A stretch of DNA of 64,000 nucleotides from an uncultured Acholeplasmatales bacterium (GCA_944324795.1 CALUXR010000003.1:1-64000), one strand, 5' to 3'; positions 45,721-55,799 are shown, numbered from the stretch's first letter. Numbers and translations are program-made. Notes: generated by a model not told the origin, from the sequence alone.

Positions 45721-46685
45721 TGGAAATAGTAAAATTAAAATCTGCCTTGATGGGCCTACCTTATTGGCCCCTTGGAGGCACTAAATTAAAAGATGAATTC
45801 CATAAAGAATTAGATTCAGAAACTATAGCTCAAAGTTGGGAATTATCAGCTCATGAATTTGGCGAGTCGACTATCGATAGTGGGCCTGATAAAGGCCTTA
45901 GTTTAGGTGATTATGTTAAAAAGCATGGAAAAGATATTTTAGGGACTGCTGCACAAAAATATAATTATTTTCCATTATTAATTAAATTTTTAGATAATAA
46001 GAAAAATTTATTTATTCAAGTTCATCCTGATGATGAATATGCATTTAGAGTTGAACATGAACCAGGTAAAATGGAAATGTATTATTTTTTTGAAGCTGAT
46101 GACGATTCATACATTTATGTAGGATTTAATAAAGATACAAATGAAGAAGAATTTTTAAATAAATTAGTAGCTGGTGAAGTTCTAGATTTAGTAAATAAAG
46201 TTAAAGTTCATAAAGGTGATGCAGTACTTGTGCCATCCGGGACAATACATGCTCTAGCTGCTGGTACTTTTTGTATCGAGATTCAACAAAATTCTAATAC
46301 AACTTATAATATTTGGAACTTTGGAGAAAAGCCAGGTCATCGTGGTTTTCAAATAAAAAAAGCTTTAGATGTTTTAAATTATAATAAAATGACTGATATT
46401 TTCGTTAAAGAAGGTCCGATTATAGAATATGCTAATTATAAAATTCAACATATTATAACTACACAATATTTTGCGGTTGATAGGATAGATGTAACAAAAT
46501 CAGTTATTTTAAAAGCCACTAAAGAAAGTTTTTGTCATCTGTTATGTTATGATGGGGAAGGCGAAATAATTTTCGATGGTGAAAAAATTAACTATCGTAA
46601 AGGTGATAGTATATTTATTCCTGCTGATTCTTTTGAATATGAAATTAAAGGTACATTTAGTGGTTTAATAACTAAAGCTCAATAA
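45720..46685 (+). CDS. manA: Mannose-6-phosphate isomerase, class I
   Basis: ManA interconverts mannose 6-phosphate and fructose 6-phosphate using zinc. The sequence matches the short Firmicutes class: PYWPLGGTKLKDEF, WELSAHEFGESTI, the metal-site segment FIQVHPDDEYAFRVE, VPSGTIHALAAGTFCIEIQQNS and a C-terminal cupin strand region. The length of 321 aa is typical. TAATG overlap with the preceding gene indicates coupled translation. It ends the operon and is followed by a terminator at 46693-46720. It links the island to glycolysis, or supports mannose use or nucleotide-sugar supply. Confidence 0.92.
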   Translation: MEIVKLKSALMGLPYWPLGGTKLKDEFHKELDSETIAQSWELSAHEFGESTIDSGPDKGLSLGDYVKKHGKDILGTAAQKYNYFPLLIKFLDNKKNLFIQVHPDDEYAFRVEHEPGKMEMYYFFEADDDSYIYVGFNKDTNEEEFLNKLVAGEVLDLVNKVKVHKGDAVLVPSGTIHALAAGTFCIEIQQNSNTTYNIWNFGEKPGHRGFQIKKALDVLNYNKMTDIFVKEGPIIEYANYKIQHIITTQYFAVDRIDVTKSVILKATKESFCHLLCYDGEGEIIFDGEKINYRKGDSIFIPADSFEYEIKGTFSGLITKAQ

Positions 46686-46692
46686 ATATTAG

Positions 46693-46720
46693 AGGTCTAC
46701 TTTAAAAAGTAGGCCTTTTT
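46693..46720 (+). terminator. Terminator of the uronate/manA operon
   Basis: AGGTCTACTT (46693-46702), loop TAAA, AAGTAGGCCT (46707-46716), ten pairs with one G-U, then T-run. Confidence 0.85.
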
Positions 46721-46957
46721 AAATGCAATAATACAATAAATATAATACAAATTATTGACATAAAAAAGTTAAAAATATATAACTAAATTAGTTAAATATT
46801 CTAAATTATGATAATATAATCAACAAAATCAAATGAATCCTAAATTATATTTAACAGTAATTGTTAAAAAGAACCCATCAATAAATCGGCTTAAGCTTTC
46901 TTAATTTAAAGTTTAATAGATTTTTATTATTATCTTAATTTATTTTATACTTAACAA

Positions 46958-47340
46958 ATGAAATATATTCTAGGGAGCGTAAAAAATATAACTATTATTA
47001 ATGAAACTAGATATGGTTGGTATTCATATAATAGAAATATAGTTGAACGCATTGTTAATTGAGGGTCTGCTAAGGAAATGGTGAATATATAAGGATAATT
47101 TGTTCTAATTTTAAAGTTCATTATGAATTTAGAGGCCATTATAATGGCGATATTGGAACCTTTTTTAATACTCTAGCTACTTATGATCATTCACAGATTA
47201 ATTTTAACTTTTCACCTGAAATAAGCATATCTCTTGATAGTGGTAATTTTGGGATTGGTTTAGCAAATTCTTGGTTAACAAGGAAGCATGTTAAATATAA
47301 CGCAGAATTTGCGACAGACATAGAGTTTAAATATATTTAG
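46958..47340 (+). pseudogene. Decayed secreted-protein gene
   Basis: Protein-like sequence runs from ATG 46958 (KYILGSVKNITIINETRYGW) to a TGA at 47060-47062, then continues in another frame from 47074 (FKVHYEFRGHYNGDIGTFF ... SWLTRKHVKYNAEFATDIEF) to TAG at 47338-47340. The frame change and stop mark a pseudogene. I do not recognise the family. The 46721-46957 stretch before it is AT-rich with no gene that I can see. Confidence 0.5.
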
Positions 47341-47356
47341 TTTGGAGATGGTTTGA

Positions 47357-47601
47357 ATGATTTTTATAATTATTATTCCAATTATTATTATTTTACTTAG
47401 TATGTTAATGATTATGGAACACCTATTACAATATATGGGGTTATATCAATTGTAATATTTTCTATATGTGCCTTAACAATTATAGGTTTTTCATTTTTAG
47501 ATGGCTCTAATGAAGAATATGGAGTTAATTTTATTTCTTTTTTGTAATTATAGGTTATGTTCCGTTAATAATAGCTAGCAAGAAAAAAGGTAGGAAAGAA
47601 G
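47357..47601 (+). pseudogene. Decayed small membrane-protein gene
   Basis: GGAGATGG precedes an ATG at 47357 that opens a very hydrophobic segment (IFIIIIPIIIILLSMLMI) ending at TAA 47453-47455. Hydrophobic sequence continues in another frame (SIVIFSICALTIIGFSFLDG) to about 47550 and then reads VPLIIASKKKGRKE. This looks like one multi-helix membrane protein with at least two breaks. Confidence 0.45.
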
Positions 47602-47871
47602 TTGATAGAAATGGTTTATAATGTAGATATTGTTAATATAGTATTTTTCATTTTAATAATTTTTTCTATTTTATATGCTTTAATTCTTGCTTATATTGCA
47701 TTTAGTAATAGAACATTAGGAAAAATATGGGCTTTAATAATTTATATTATGAATTTAATAATTTTGTTTTTAACTGAAGGAGCTATTTTGTATACTAGTA
47801 TTTTATTAAATGTTACGCTATCACTTATTTTAGTAATATTTAGTGATCATAAAAAGAAAATTAATGACTAG
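47602..47871 (+). CDS. Small three-TM membrane protein
   Basis: At about 89 aa (TTG 47602) or 86 aa (ATG 47611), this protein is predicted to have three membrane helices (IVFFILIIFSILYALILAYI, IWALIIYIMNLIILFLT and TSILLNVTLSLILVIFS) and a basic C-terminus. AGGAAAG lies 4 bases before the TTG and 13 before the ATG, so TTG fits better. It follows a decayed membrane-protein gene and is closed by a good terminator, so it may still be expressed. No family is recognised. Confidence 0.5.
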   Translation: MIEMVYNVDIVNIVFFILIIFSILYALILAYIAFSNRTLGKIWALIIYIMNLIILFLTEGAILYTSILLNVTLSLILVIFSDHKKKIND

Positions 47872-47890
47872 GGAAACTTAGTCTTTTTTT
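47866..47890 (+). terminator. Terminator before the ribosomal cluster
   Basis: GACTAGG (47866-47872), loop GAAA, CTTAGTC (47877-47883), then seven T. It isolates the S10 operon promoter from upstream transcription. Confidence 0.85.
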
Positions 47891-47940
47891 CTCTATATAT
47901 AATAAGGTTAGAAAATATTAAAAAATACTAAAAAAAGATA

Positions 47941-47969
47941 TTGCATTAAAGTGAATAATAGTATATAAT
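47941..47969 (+). promoter_or_regulatory. S10-spc-alpha operon promoter
   Basis: TTGCAT (47941-47946), exactly 17 bases, TATAAT (47964-47969). It is the only strong promoter seen before the 14-kb ribosomal cluster. Confidence 0.85.
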
Positions 47970-47975
47970 TTAAAA

Positions 47976-48106
47976 GCTTTCGGGCAAAAATACAGGCTTT
48001 GAAGTGGGAGGTTGTTGATACGCTGACGGGCGTTGTCATACAGCGTGTTGAGTTTTCCCATGGAGCTAGTCTATGCTTGATTATAGGCGAAAGGAGAAAA
48101 TTAAAA
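47976..48106 (+). ncRNA. Structured GC-rich leader of the S10 operon
   Basis: The 130-base leader is far richer in G and C than its surroundings. GTGGGA (48004-48009) can pair with TCCCAT (48056-48061), enclosing CGCTG (48021-48025) with CAGCG (48041-48045) and an inner TGAC/GTCA. The stretch after it includes GGAGCTAGTCTATGC and ends in AAAGGAG before rpsJ. A cis-regulatory r-protein leader is likely, since S10 operons are often controlled by L4 or another product. I cannot assign it to a named leader family by eye. Confidence 0.6.
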
Positions 48107-48415
48107 ATGGCAAAAGAAAAAATTAAAATTAGATTAAAATCTTATGATCACAGATTATTAGATGCATCAGCAAAGAAAATTGTTGAAACAGTTAAAAAGA
48201 CTGGTGCTGAAGTTAATGGACCTATTCCATTACCTACTGAAAGAGAAATCTTCACTATCTTACGTTCTCCACACGTAAATAAAGATTCACGTGAACAATT
48301 TGAACGTAGAACTCATAAGAGATTAATTGAGATTGTTAACCCAAAATCTCAAACTATTGATGCCTTAATGCATGTTAATTTACCTTCTGGTATTGACATC
48401 GTATTAAAGAAGTAA
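48107..48415 (+). CDS. rpsJ: 30S ribosomal protein S10
   Basis: S10 (102 aa) opens [20 protein letters not shown] and has [19 protein letters not shown] and [13 protein letters not shown]-type segments (here [15 protein letters not shown]), which place it in the 30S head; it is also NusE in antitermination. AAAGGAG is 8 bases before ATG 48107. The reading frame is open upstream to 47999, but that part is the untranslated leader. First gene of the cluster. Confidence 0.97.
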   Translation: MAKEKIKIRLKSYDHRLLDASAKKIVETVKKTGAEVNGPIPLPTEREIFTILRSPHVNKDSREQFERRTHKRLIEIVNPKSQTIDALMHVNLPSGIDIVLKK

Positions 48416-48544
48416 AAATTATTAGACCATCTCCAATGTCTTTAAACTTATGGTGTGCGAACGGGAAGCATTAAAAAACCCCTAATAGGTATTGCTTTCC
48501 ATTAGATTGTAATAATAAATAAATTAAGAAAGAGGTAAAACAAA
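48416..48544 (+). other. 129-base gap between rpsJ and rplC with possible structure
   Basis: This gap is far longer than the other intergenic gaps of the cluster. GGGAAGCA near 48460 can pair with TTGCTTTCC near 48492-48500 around an AT-rich loop containing ACCCCTAATAGGT. No promoter box of quality and no T-run terminator were seen. A processing or regulatory site is possible. Confidence 0.35.
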
Positions 48545-49186
48545 ATGGCTAAGGGAATCTTAGGCAGAAAATTGGGCATGACTCAAATTTTCGATGCAGC
48601 TGGAAATCTTATTCCAGTAACAATTATTGATGCAACTCCAAACATTGTTTTACAACAAAAAACTGTTGAAAATGATGGTTACGAAGCTGTTCAATTAGGT
48701 TACGAAGATAAACGTGAATCTTTAAGTAACAAACCAGAAAAAGGTCACGTTAAGAAAGCTAACACTGCTCCTAAGCGCTTCATAAGAGAAATTCGTTTCT
48801 CAAATGATCGCGGGAACGAATTAACATCTTATAACGTTGGTCAAGAAGTTAAATGTGATATATTTGCGGCTGGTGAAGTCGTTGATGTAACAGGTACATC
48901 TAAAGGTAAAGGATTTGCTGGTACAATCAAACGTTATAATCATCACCGTCTACCTATGAGTCACGGTACATCTGCATGTCATCGTATCGTTGGTTCTATG
49001 GGACCTATTAAAGGTAACATGAAAGGCAAAAAGATGCCTGGACATATGGGTAATGTTCGTGTAACATTACAAAATTTAGTTATTGCTGCTGTAGATACAG
49101 AACGTAACTTAATTTTAGTTCGTGGTAATGTACCAGGACCTAAAAAAGGTTTAGTTATGATTAAGACAGCCGTAAAATCTAATTAA
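48545..49186 (+). CDS. rplC: 50S ribosomal protein L3
   Basis: L3 is an early assembly protein near the peptidyl transferase centre. Recognised by [14 protein letters not shown] at the start, the loop with [20 protein letters not shown] and [13 protein letters not shown]. The length of 213 aa is usual. AAAGAGG lies upstream. It follows a 129-base gap after rpsJ and precedes rplD by 19 bases. Confidence 0.97.
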   Translation: MAKGILGRKLGMTQIFDAAGNLIPVTIIDATPNIVLQQKTVENDGYEAVQLGYEDKRESLSNKPEKGHVKKANTAPKRFIREIRFSNDRGNELTSYNVGQEVKCDIFAAGEVVDVTGTSKGKGFAGTIKRYNHHRLPMSHGTSACHRIVGSMGPIKGNMKGKKMPGHMGNVRVTLQNLVIAAVDTERNLILVRGNVPGPKKGLVMIKTAVKSN

Positions 49187-49205
49187 TTAGGAAAGGAGAT
49201 TTATT

Positions 49206-49835
49206 ATGCCTACAATTGCATTATTAAATCAAGCTGGAGATAAAGTAAAAGATTTAGTATTAAATGATGGTATCTTTGGTATTGAACCTAATCAACAAGT
49301 AGTTTACGATGTTGTTAATTGTCAACGCGCTGCTATGCGTCAAGGTACTCATGACGTTAAAAACCGTTCTGAAGTCAGAGGTGGCGGTAAGAAACCATGG
49401 AGACAAAAAGGAACAGGACGTGCACGTCAAGGTTCTACACGTGCTCCACAATGGCGTGGCGGTGGTGTTGTATTTGGTCCTACACCAAGAAGTTATGCTT
49501 TTAAATTAAATAAAAAGGTAAAACAATTAGGTATGAAATCTGTTTTATCTTATAAAGTTAAAAATGAAAAATTAGTAGCTGTTGATACAATTGTATTTGA
49601 AGCTAGAAAAACTAAAGATTTCGTAAAATTCTTAGATAATGTTAAAGCTAATGGTAAAACATTAGTTGTTTGTACAAAAGAAGAATTAACAGAAAATGCT
49701 ATAAGTTCTGCAAGAAACATTGCTAATGTATTCTTAACAAGTTGTGATAACTGTTCAGTTTATGAAATTTTATGTTTTGATAAATTAGTTATTACTGAAA
49801 AAGCAGTAGCTTATTTTGAGGAGGTTTTGAAGTAA
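49206..49835 (+). CDS. rplD: 50S ribosomal protein L4
   Basis: L4 (209 aa) lines the exit tunnel and in several bacteria represses its own S10 operon. The tunnel loop [20 protein letters not shown] with [16 protein letters not shown] is clear. AGGAGATTTATT precedes the ATG. It is the best candidate for a factor acting at the structured leader at 47976-48106 (inference). Confidence 0.97.
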   Translation: MPTIALLNQAGDKVKDLVLNDGIFGIEPNQQVVYDVVNCQRAAMRQGTHDVKNRSEVRGGGKKPWRQKGTGRARQGSTRAPQWRGGGVVFGPTPRSYAFKLNKKVKQLGMKSVLSYKVKNEKLVAVDTIVFEARKTKDFVKFLDNVKANGKTLVVCTKEELTENAISSARNIANVFLTSCDNCSVYEILCFDKLVITEKAVAYFEEVLK

Positions 49836-49836
49836 T

Positions 49837-50121
49837 ATGGAAGCTAGAGATATTATCAAAGGACCTATTGTCACTGAAAAATCAATGAAATTAAAAGAAG
49901 ATTTCAATAAATATACTTTTAAAGTTGCTAAAGCAGCTAACAAAATTCAAATTAAACAAGCTGTAGAAGAAATCTTCAAAGTAAAAGTAGAAAGTGTTGC
50001 TACTATTAATGTTCTTCCAAAACGTAAAAGAGTTGGTCAACATGTAGGTTTCAAACCAGCATATAAGAAAGCAATTTGTAAAGTTGCTGAAGGACAAAAA
50101 ATAGAAGCGTTTGAAATATAG
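49837..50121 (+). CDS. rplW: 50S ribosomal protein L23
   Basis: L23 (94 aa) lies at the tunnel exit and is the docking site for signal recognition particle and trigger factor. Marks: [19 protein letters not shown] and the basic loop [19 protein letters not shown]. The start lies one base after the rplD stop, with GAGGAGG within the end of rplD. Confidence 0.96.
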   Translation: MEARDIIKGPIVTEKSMKLKEDFNKYTFKVAKAANKIQIKQAVEEIFKVKVESVATINVLPKRKRVGQHVGFKPAYKKAICKVAEGQKIEAFEI

Positions 50122-50132
50122 GAGGATAAATT

Positions 50133-50966
50133 ATGGCAATTAGAATTTATAAGCCAACGTCTAATGGTAGACGTAATATGAGTGTTTCTACATTTGAAGA
50201 AATCACTTGTACAACTCCTGAAAAATCACTATTAGCTCCTCATAAAAAGAATGCAGGACGTAACAATTCAGGAAAAATCACTGTTCGTCATCAAGGCGGC
50301 GGTGTTAAACAAAAATATCGTATTATAGATTTTAAAAGAAACAAATTTGGCATTCCTTGTAAAGTTACTACTATTGAATATGATCCAAATCGTAGTGCTA
50401 ATATTGCTTTAGTAGTTTATAAAGATGGTGAAAAGAGATATATCTTAGCACCTAAAGGATTACAAGTTGGTGACATTTTAATGTCTGGTAAAGATGCTGA
50501 AATTAAAGTTGGTAATGCTTTACCTCTTGGTGTTATTCCTGTTGGTTCATTAGTTCATAACATTGAATTACACCCTGGTAGAGGCGGTCAAATGATTCGT
50601 TCTGCTGGTACTTCAGCACAAATCTTAGGCCGTGAAGAAAATTATGTATTATTACGTTTAATGTCTGGTGAAGTTAGAAAAGTATTATCTACTTGTTTAG
50701 CTACAATCGGTGAAGTTGGTAACGAAACTCATGAATTAGTACGTATCGGTAAAGCTGGTCGTGCTCGTCATATGGGAAAACGTCCTGAAGTTCGTGGTTC
50801 TGTTATGAACCCTAATGATCACCCTCATGGTGGTGGTGAAGGTAAATCACCAGTTGGTCGTCCTTCTCCTGTTACTCCTTGGGGTAAACCAGCTTTAGGC
50901 TTAAAGACACGTAAACATAAAAAATCTTCTAATCGTCTAATTGTACGTAGAAGAAATGACAAATAA
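50133..50966 (+). CDS. rplB: 50S ribosomal protein L2
   Basis: L2 (277 aa) is required for subunit joining and peptidyl transfer. Recognised by [20 protein letters not shown], an RNA-binding OB/SH3-like core and the highly conserved C-terminal [18 protein letters not shown] with the essential His. AGGAGG upstream. Confidence 0.98.
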   Translation: MAIRIYKPTSNGRRNMSVSTFEEITCTTPEKSLLAPHKKNAGRNNSGKITVRHQGGGVKQKYRIIDFKRNKFGIPCKVTTIEYDPNRSANIALVVYKDGEKRYILAPKGLQVGDILMSGKDAEIKVGNALPLGVIPVGSLVHNIELHPGRGGQMIRSAGTSAQILGREENYVLLRLMSGEVRKVLSTCLATIGEVGNETHELVRIGKAGRARHMGKRPEVRGSVMNPNDHPHGGGEGKSPVGRPSPVTPWGKPALGLKTRKHKKSSNRLIVRRRNDK

Positions 50967-50986
50967 TGTAAGGAGGAAATGAAATA

Positions 50987-51262
50987 ATGGCTCGTTCAAT
51001 TAAAAAAGGTCCTTTCTGTGATGATTATTTATTAAAGAAAGTAGAAGCTCAAAATGCTTCAGGAGACAAAAAAGTAATTCAAACTTGGTCACGTAGATCA
51101 ACTATTTTCCCTGCATTTGTTGGTCATACAATTGCCGTTTATAATGGTCGTGAACATACTCCAGTATATATTACTGAAGATATGGTTGGTCACAAATTAG
51201 GTGAGTTCGCTCCAACTAGAACATATCATGGTCATGGTGACGATAAGAAGGCAGCTAAATAA
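50987..51262 (+). CDS. rpsS: 30S ribosomal protein S19
   Basis: S19 (91 aa) sits in the 30S head with S13. [17 protein letters not shown] at the start, [20 protein letters not shown] and [16 protein letters not shown] are standard. AAGGAGG upstream. Confidence 0.97.
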   Translation: MARSIKKGPFCDDYLLKKVEAQNASGDKKVIQTWSRRSTIFPAFVGHTIAVYNGREHTPVYITEDMVGHKLGEFAPTRTYHGHGDDKKAAK

Positions 51263-51273
51263 GGAGGATAATT

Positions 51274-51609
51274 ATGGAAGTAAAAGCAGTAGCAAAAAAT
51301 GTTGGTATTACTCCTCGTAAAGCTCGTTTAGTTGTTGACTTAATTCGTAACAAAAGTGTTATGGAAGCTAATGCTATATTAAGATTAACTAATAAGCTAG
51401 CTTGTGAAGCAGTAATCAAAGTATTAAATTCTGCTGTAGCAAATGCAGAAAATAATCATAGTCTAAATAAAGATAATTTATATGTTAAGACTTGCTATGT
51501 TAATGATGGCATGCGCTTAAAAAGAATGTTCCCTCGTGCTAAAGGTAGAGGCGACGTTATTTTAAAGAGATATTGCAACATTACTATTATTGTTGCTGAA
51601 AAAGAGTAA
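51274..51609 (+). CDS. rplV: 50S ribosomal protein L22
   Basis: L22 (111 aa) lines the exit tunnel; its loop is the macrolide-related site, here around [20 protein letters not shown]. The start region [19 protein letters not shown] is typical. AAGGAGG upstream of ATG. Confidence 0.97.
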   Translation: MEVKAVAKNVGITPRKARLVVDLIRNKSVMEANAILRLTNKLACEAVIKVLNSAVANAENNHSLNKDNLYVKTCYVNDGMRLKRMFPRAKGRGDVILKRYCNITIIVAEKE

Positions 51610-51620
51610 GGAGGAGTATC

Positions 51621-52412
51621 ATGGGTCAAAAAGTAAGTCCAGTCGGATTACGTGTTGGTATTATTCGTGATTGGGATGCCACATGGTATGCTGATAAAAC
51701 AAAAGTAGCTGATTTATTATTAGAAGATATTAAAATCAGACAATATCTAGATAAAGAATACAAAAAAGCTCAAGTTTCTCGTGTTATTATCGAACGTTCT
51801 AAAGGTGCTGGTAATAATCATAAAGATAGAGTTAAAATTACTCTTTATACAGCAAGACCAGGTTCAGTAATTGGTAAAGATGCTGAAACTAAAAATAAAG
51901 TTATTAAAGATTTATGTTATTACACTAAAAAAGATGTTGTAATGAATGTTGTTGAAATTAAAAAACCTGAATTAGATGCTACATTAGTAGCTAGATCTAT
52001 GGCTGAACAATTAGAAAACCGTGCTTCTTTCCGTAGAGTACAAAAGATGGCAATCCAACGTGCTCGTAAAGCAGGAGCTAAAGGTGTTAAAACATCAATT
52101 TCTGGTCGTTTAGCAGGAGCTGAAATTGCCCGTAGCGAAGGTTATATTGAAGGTCAAGTACCTCTACATACTCTTCGTGCCGATATCGATTATGCAGTTG
52201 CTGAAGCTTTAACTACTTATGGTAAACTTGGTGTTAAAGTTTGGATTTATAAAGGTGATGTATTAGAAGTTAAACCACGTCAATTAGAAGAACGTGCTCC
52301 TAAAAAGGCTCGTCCTCAAAATAAAGCTTCTAAAGATAATAAATCTAAAGAAAACAAACCTGCTAAAAAAGAAGCGGCTCCTAAAAAAAATGACTCTAAG
52401 GGAGGTAAATAA
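51621..52412 (+). CDS. rpsC: 30S ribosomal protein S3 with extended tail
   Basis: S3 lines the mRNA entry channel. [20 protein letters not shown] starts it; a KH domain follows ([16 protein letters not shown]) and the C-domain [20 protein letters not shown]. The length of 263 aa exceeds the usual 215-230 because of a Lys/Ala/Asn-rich tail from about residue 228 ([15 protein letters not shown] onward), a low-complexity extension seen in some low-GC lineages. The end contains the GGGAGG that serves rplP. Confidence 0.96.
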   Translation: MGQKVSPVGLRVGIIRDWDATWYADKTKVADLLLEDIKIRQYLDKEYKKAQVSRVIIERSKGAGNNHKDRVKITLYTARPGSVIGKDAETKNKVIKDLCYYTKKDVVMNVVEIKKPELDATLVARSMAEQLENRASFRRVQKMAIQRARKAGAKGVKTSISGRLAGAEIARSEGYIEGQVPLHTLRADIDYAVAEALTTYGKLGVKVWIYKGDVLEVKPRQLEERAPKKARPQNKASKDNKSKENKPAKKEAAPKKNDSKGGK

Positions 52413-52414
52413 TT

Positions 52415-52840
52415 ATGTTAATGCCTAAAAGAGTTAAGTATCGTCGTCCACACCGTGTTTATTATAGAGACAGAGTTGCTAAAGGCGGTACTGAATTAGC
52501 ATTTGGTAGTTATGGTTTAAAAGCAACTGAAGGTTGTTGGTTAACAAATAAACAAATTGAAGCTGCCCGTGTTGCTATTACACGTTATATGAATCGTCAA
52601 GGTAAAGTATGGATTAAAGTATTCCCACACTTAGCTAAAACTCATAAACCTCTAGAAGTTCGTATGGGTTCTGGTAAAGGTGCGCCTGAATCTTGGGTTG
52701 CTGTCGTTAAAACTGGTTTAATTTTATTTGAAGTTGACGGTGTTAGCGAAGAAGTAGCTCGTGAAGCTTTAAGACTTGCTTCTCATAAGTTACCTTGTAA
52801 AACAAAATTTGTTAAAAAAGTAGGTGACGAGCAATGTTAA
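52415..52840 (+). CDS. rplP: 50S ribosomal protein L16
   Basis: L16 (141 aa) contacts the A-site tRNA elbow region. [19 protein letters not shown] and [20 protein letters not shown] are diagnostic. The Shine-Dalgarno is inside the end of rpsC, and the stop overlaps the start of rpmC by seven bases, so the three genes are translationally coupled. Confidence 0.97.
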   Translation: MLMPKRVKYRRPHRVYYRDRVAKGGTELAFGSYGLKATEGCWLTNKQIEAARVAITRYMNRQGKVWIKVFPHLAKTHKPLEVRMGSGKGAPESWVAVVKTGLILFEVDGVSEEVAREALRLASHKLPCKTKFVKKVGDEQC

Positions 52841-53037
52841 AAGCTAAAGAAATTCGTGAATTAAGTGTTGAACAAATCACTAAAAGAATAGCTGATTTAA
52901 AAGAAGAATTATTCAATCTTCGTTTCCAAGCTGCTCTTGGTACAGCTGAAAACCCATCAAAGATGAATGAAATTAAAAGAACAATTGCCCGCATGTTAAC
53001 TGTTTTAACAGAAAAACAAAATGCGGAAAAGAAGTAG
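52834..53037 (+). CDS. rpmC: 50S ribosomal protein L29
   Basis: L29 (67 aa) is a two-helix protein at the tunnel exit next to L23. [20 protein letters not shown] and [11 protein letters not shown] are typical. It overlaps rplP by seven bases. Confidence 0.95.
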   Translation: MLKAKEIRELSVEQITKRIADLKEELFNLRFQAALGTAENPSKMNEIKRTIARMLTVLTEKQNAEKK

Positions 53038-53049
53038 GAGGAGGACAAC

Positions 53050-53310
53050 ATGGAACGTAATAGTCGTAAAGTTTTTCAAGGAACTGTAGTTTCTGATAAA
53101 ATGGACAAAACTGTTGTTGTTGCAGTAGATACATTTAAAACTGATCGTATTTATAAGAAACGTTTTAAGAAAACAACAAAATTTCATGTTCATGATGAAA
53201 ACAATAGTGCTAAAGTTGGCGATGTTGTTCGCTTCATGGAAACTAGACCACTTTCTAAAACTAAATTTTATCGTTTAATCGAAGTGGTTAAGAATAATGA
53301 ATCAATTTAG
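53050..53310 (+). CDS. rpsQ: 30S ribosomal protein S17
   Basis: S17 (86 aa), a primary binder of 16S r[22 protein letters not shown], an OB-fold, and [20 protein letters not shown] are diagnostic. AGGAGGAGG lies upstream. Confidence 0.97.
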   Translation: MERNSRKVFQGTVVSDKMDKTVVVAVDTFKTDRIYKKRFKKTTKFHVHDENNSAKVGDVVRFMETRPLSKTKFYRLIEVVKNNESI

Positions 53311-53331
53311 TTTCTGAAAGGAGTAACAATT

Positions 53332-53700
53332 ATGGTACAACAAGAAACAAGACTTGCTGTAGCTGATAATTCAGGTGCACGTGAGTTATTAATTATAAAA
53401 GTATTAGGTGGTGCCTTACACCGTTATGCTAATGTAGGCGACATCGTTGTTTGCAGTGTTAAAGATGCTGCTCCTAATGGTGCTGTTAAAAAAGGCGATG
53501 TAGTTAAAGCAGTTATCGTTCGTAGTAAAAAAGGTTTAAGACGTAATGATGGCTCTTATATTAAATTTGATGAAAATGCAGCTGTTATTGTTCGTGAAGA
53601 TGGTACTCCACGTGGCAGTCGTATTTTCGGTCCTGTTGCAAGAGAATTACGTGATAAAAACTTCATGAAAATTGTTTCTCTAGCTCCAGAAGTACTTTAA
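53332..53700 (+). CDS. rplN: 50S ribosomal protein L14
   Basis: L14 (122 aa) forms part of the subunit bridge B8 and binds Rsf[21 protein letters not shown] is the standard opening, and the C-terminus [18 protein letters not shown] is typical. GAAAGGAG upstream. First gene of the spc-type part. Confidence 0.98.
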   Translation: MVQQETRLAVADNSGARELLIIKVLGGALHRYANVGDIVVCSVKDAAPNGAVKKGDVVKAVIVRSKKGLRRNDGSYIKFDENAAVIVREDGTPRGSRIFGPVARELRDKNFMKIVSLAPEVL

Positions 53701-53715
53701 GGAGGAGGCTTAGGT

Positions 53716-54066
53716 ATGAATATTAAAGTTAACGATACAGTTGTTGTTATCGCTGGTAAAGATAGATTCACTACTGATAAAAAAGGTAATAAAGTTCCTA
53801 AGACTGGTAAAGTTCTTAAAGTTTTCCCTAAAGAAAATAGAGTAATAGTTGAAGGCGTAAACATTGTTAAGAAACATCAAAAACCAACTCAACAAAACCA
53901 AAGCGGTCAAATCATTGAAATGGAAGCTCCTATTGCGGCATCTAATGTTATGTTATTAGATCCTAAAAAGAATGTTCCTACAAGAGTTAGTATGGTTAAA
54001 AAAGAAGTTAAAGGTAAAGTTGTAAAGGTTAGAGTTTCTAAAAAATCTGGTTATGAATTCAAGTAA
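53716..54066 (+). CDS. rplX: 50S ribosomal protein L24
   Basis: L24 (116 aa) starts 50S assembly. A KOW motif ([19 protein letters not shown] region with [20 protein letters not shown]) and [10 protein letters not shown]-type segment identify it. GGAGGAGG upstream. Confidence 0.96.
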   Translation: MNIKVNDTVVVIAGKDRFTTDKKGNKVPKTGKVLKVFPKENRVIVEGVNIVKKHQKPTQQNQSGQIIEMEAPIAASNVMLLDPKKNVPTRVSMVKKEVKGKVVKVRVSKKSGYEFK

Positions 54067-54086
54067 TAGGAAGAGGAGGAAACTAT

Positions 54087-54626
54087 ATGAATCGTTTACA
54101 AGAAGCTTATCAAACTTCTATTAGAAAAGAATTAGCTAATAAATTTAACTATAAATCTTCTATGGAAATTCCAAAGCTTGAAAAAATAGTTATTAATATG
54201 GGTGTTGGTGATGCTGTTGCTAATGCTAAAGTATTAGATGATGCAGTAGATGAATTAACCCAAATTGCTGGTCAAAAACCAGTTGTTACAAAAGCAAAAA
54301 AATCAATTGCAAACTTCAAATTAAGAGAAGGAATGCCTATTGGTTGTAAAGTTACTCTAAGAGGCGAAAGAATGTATGAATTCTTAGACAAACTTGTTTC
54401 AATTGCTTTACCACGTGTTCGTGATTTCCGTGGTGTTAATGGTAATGCTTTCGATGGTCGTGGCAATTATACATTAGGTGTAAAAGAACAATTAATATTC
54501 CCAGAAATCAATTTCGATAAAGTAAAGAAAATTAGAGGTATGGACATCGTAATTGTTACTACAGCTAAGAGCGATGAAGAAGGTCGTACTTTATTACAAT
54601 TATTAGGTATGCCTTTTAGAAAGTAG
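54087..54626 (+). CDS. rplE: 50S ribosomal protein L5
   Basis: L5 (179 aa) binds 5S rRNA and the P-site t[42 protein letters not shown] and the P-site loop [20 protein letters not shown] are standard. GAGGAGG upstream. Confidence 0.98.
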   Translation: MNRLQEAYQTSIRKELANKFNYKSSMEIPKLEKIVINMGVGDAVANAKVLDDAVDELTQIAGQKPVVTKAKKSIANFKLREGMPIGCKVTLRGERMYEFLDKLVSIALPRVRDFRGVNGNAFDGRGNYTLGVKEQLIFPEINFDKVKKIRGMDIVIVTTAKSDEEGRTLLQLLGMPFRK

Positions 54627-54638
54627 AGAGGAATAATT

Positions 54639-54824
54639 ATGGCAAAAACATCATTAATTGTTAAAAATCATAGAAAACCAAAATATAGCGCTCGCAAATA
54701 TACACGTTGTGAACGTTGTGGTCGTCCTCATGCTGTTATGGGAGATTTCAAACTATGTCGTTTATGCTTCCGTGAATTAGCTTATAAAGGACAAATTCCT
54801 GGCGTTAAAAAAGCCAGCTGGTAA
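54639..54824 (+). CDS. rpsN: 30S ribosomal protein S14, zinc-binding type
   Basis: This is the short S14 (61 aa) with two CxxC pairs ([10 protein letters not shown] and CRLCFREL) that hold zinc, the form used under zinc-replete conditions. It is in its usual place between rplE and rpsH, with AGAGG before the ATG. Confidence 0.97.
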   Translation: MAKTSLIVKNHRKPKYSARKYTRCERCGRPHAVMGDFKLCRLCFRELAYKGQIPGVKKASW

Positions 54825-54848
54825 TATCATCGAAGGAGGAAATTAAAA

Positions 54849-55238
54849 ATGATGACAGATCCAATTGCAGATATGCTTACACGTATTCGCAATGCAAAAG
54901 CAATGCGTCATCAAACAGTAGAAATGCCTAATTCTAAATTAAAACAAGCAATTCTTGAAGTTATGAAGAATGAAGGCTATATTGAATCTTATAAAGCTAC
55001 TGAAGATGTAAAAAGCATACTAACGGTTACATTAAAATACACTAATAATCAAAGTGTAATCACAGGTCTAAAGATTGTTTCTAAACCAGGTTTAAAAGTA
55101 TATGCAAAAGCAGATGAATTACCTAAGGTTTTAAACGGTCTAGGTATTGCTATCATTTCTACCTCTCAAGGAGTTATGACTGATAAGCAAGCACGTAAGT
55201 TAAATATCGGTGGCGAAGTTTTAGCTTACGTTTGGTAA
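54849..55238 (+). CDS. rpsH: 30S ribosomal protein S8
   Basis: S8 (129 aa) is a central-domain assembly protein and a known autoregulator of spc operons in other bacteria. [16 protein letters not shown] starts it (the second ATG, 54852, is equally possible) and [19 protein letters not shown] is the RNA-binding signature. GAAGGAGG upstream. Confidence 0.97.
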   Translation: MMTDPIADMLTRIRNAKAMRHQTVEMPNSKLKQAILEVMKNEGYIESYKATEDVKSILTVTLKYTNNQSVITGLKIVSKPGLKVYAKADELPKVLNGLGIAIISTSQGVMTDKQARKLNIGGEVLAYVW

Positions 55239-55259
55239 TATTTTAGGAGGAAAATTAAA

Positions 55260-55799
55260 ATGTCACGTATTGGAAATAAGCCAATTTTACTTCCTGCAGA
55301 TGTTAATATTGATATTAAAGATAGTCATATCAATGTTAAAGGTCCTAAGGGAGAGTTAAGTTTTGATTTCGACAATAACTTAAATGTAGTTGTTGAAGGA
55401 AACGAACTACATGTTAAACGTCCAAATGATTCAAAATGGATGAAAACAATTCACGGTACTACTCGTGCTTTAATCCATAATATGGTTGAAGGTGTTTCTA
55501 AAGGTTTCACAAAAACATTAGAAATAAACGGTGTAGGTTATCGTGCTGCTTTACAAGGAAATAAAGTAGTTTTAACTGTAGGTTATTCACACAATGTTGA
55601 ACTTGAAATCCCAGCTGGATTAAAAGTTGAATTACCAAAAAATACGCAAATCAATATCTCTGGTATTGATAAACAATTAGTTGGTCAATTTGCAGCTGAA
55701 ATTAGAGAAGTTCGTAAACCTGAACCATATAAAGGTAAAGGTATTAAATATAGCGATGAACATATTCGTCGTAAGGAAGGAAAAACTGCTAAGAAGTAG
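55260..55799 (+). CDS. rplF: 50S ribosomal protein L6
   Basis: L6 (179 aa) has two repeated domains near the sarcin-ricin loop. [38 protein letters not shown] and the C-terminal [20 protein letters not shown] are diagnostic. TAGGAGG upstream. Confidence 0.98.
   Translation: MSRIGNKPILLPADVNIDIKDSHINVKGPKGELSFDFDNNLNVVVEGNELHVKRPNDSKWMKTIHGTTRALIHNMVEGVSKGFTKTLEINGVGYRAALQGNKVVLTVGYSHNVELEIPAGLKVELPKNTQINISGIDKQLVGQFAAEIREVRKPEPYKGKGIKYSDEHIRRKEGKTAKK

Noticed and set aside
47999-48106. A 36-codon N-terminal extension of S10, open in frame
   Set aside because: The S10 start with AAAGGAG is at 48107 and the upstream part is a structured leader with no similarity to S10.
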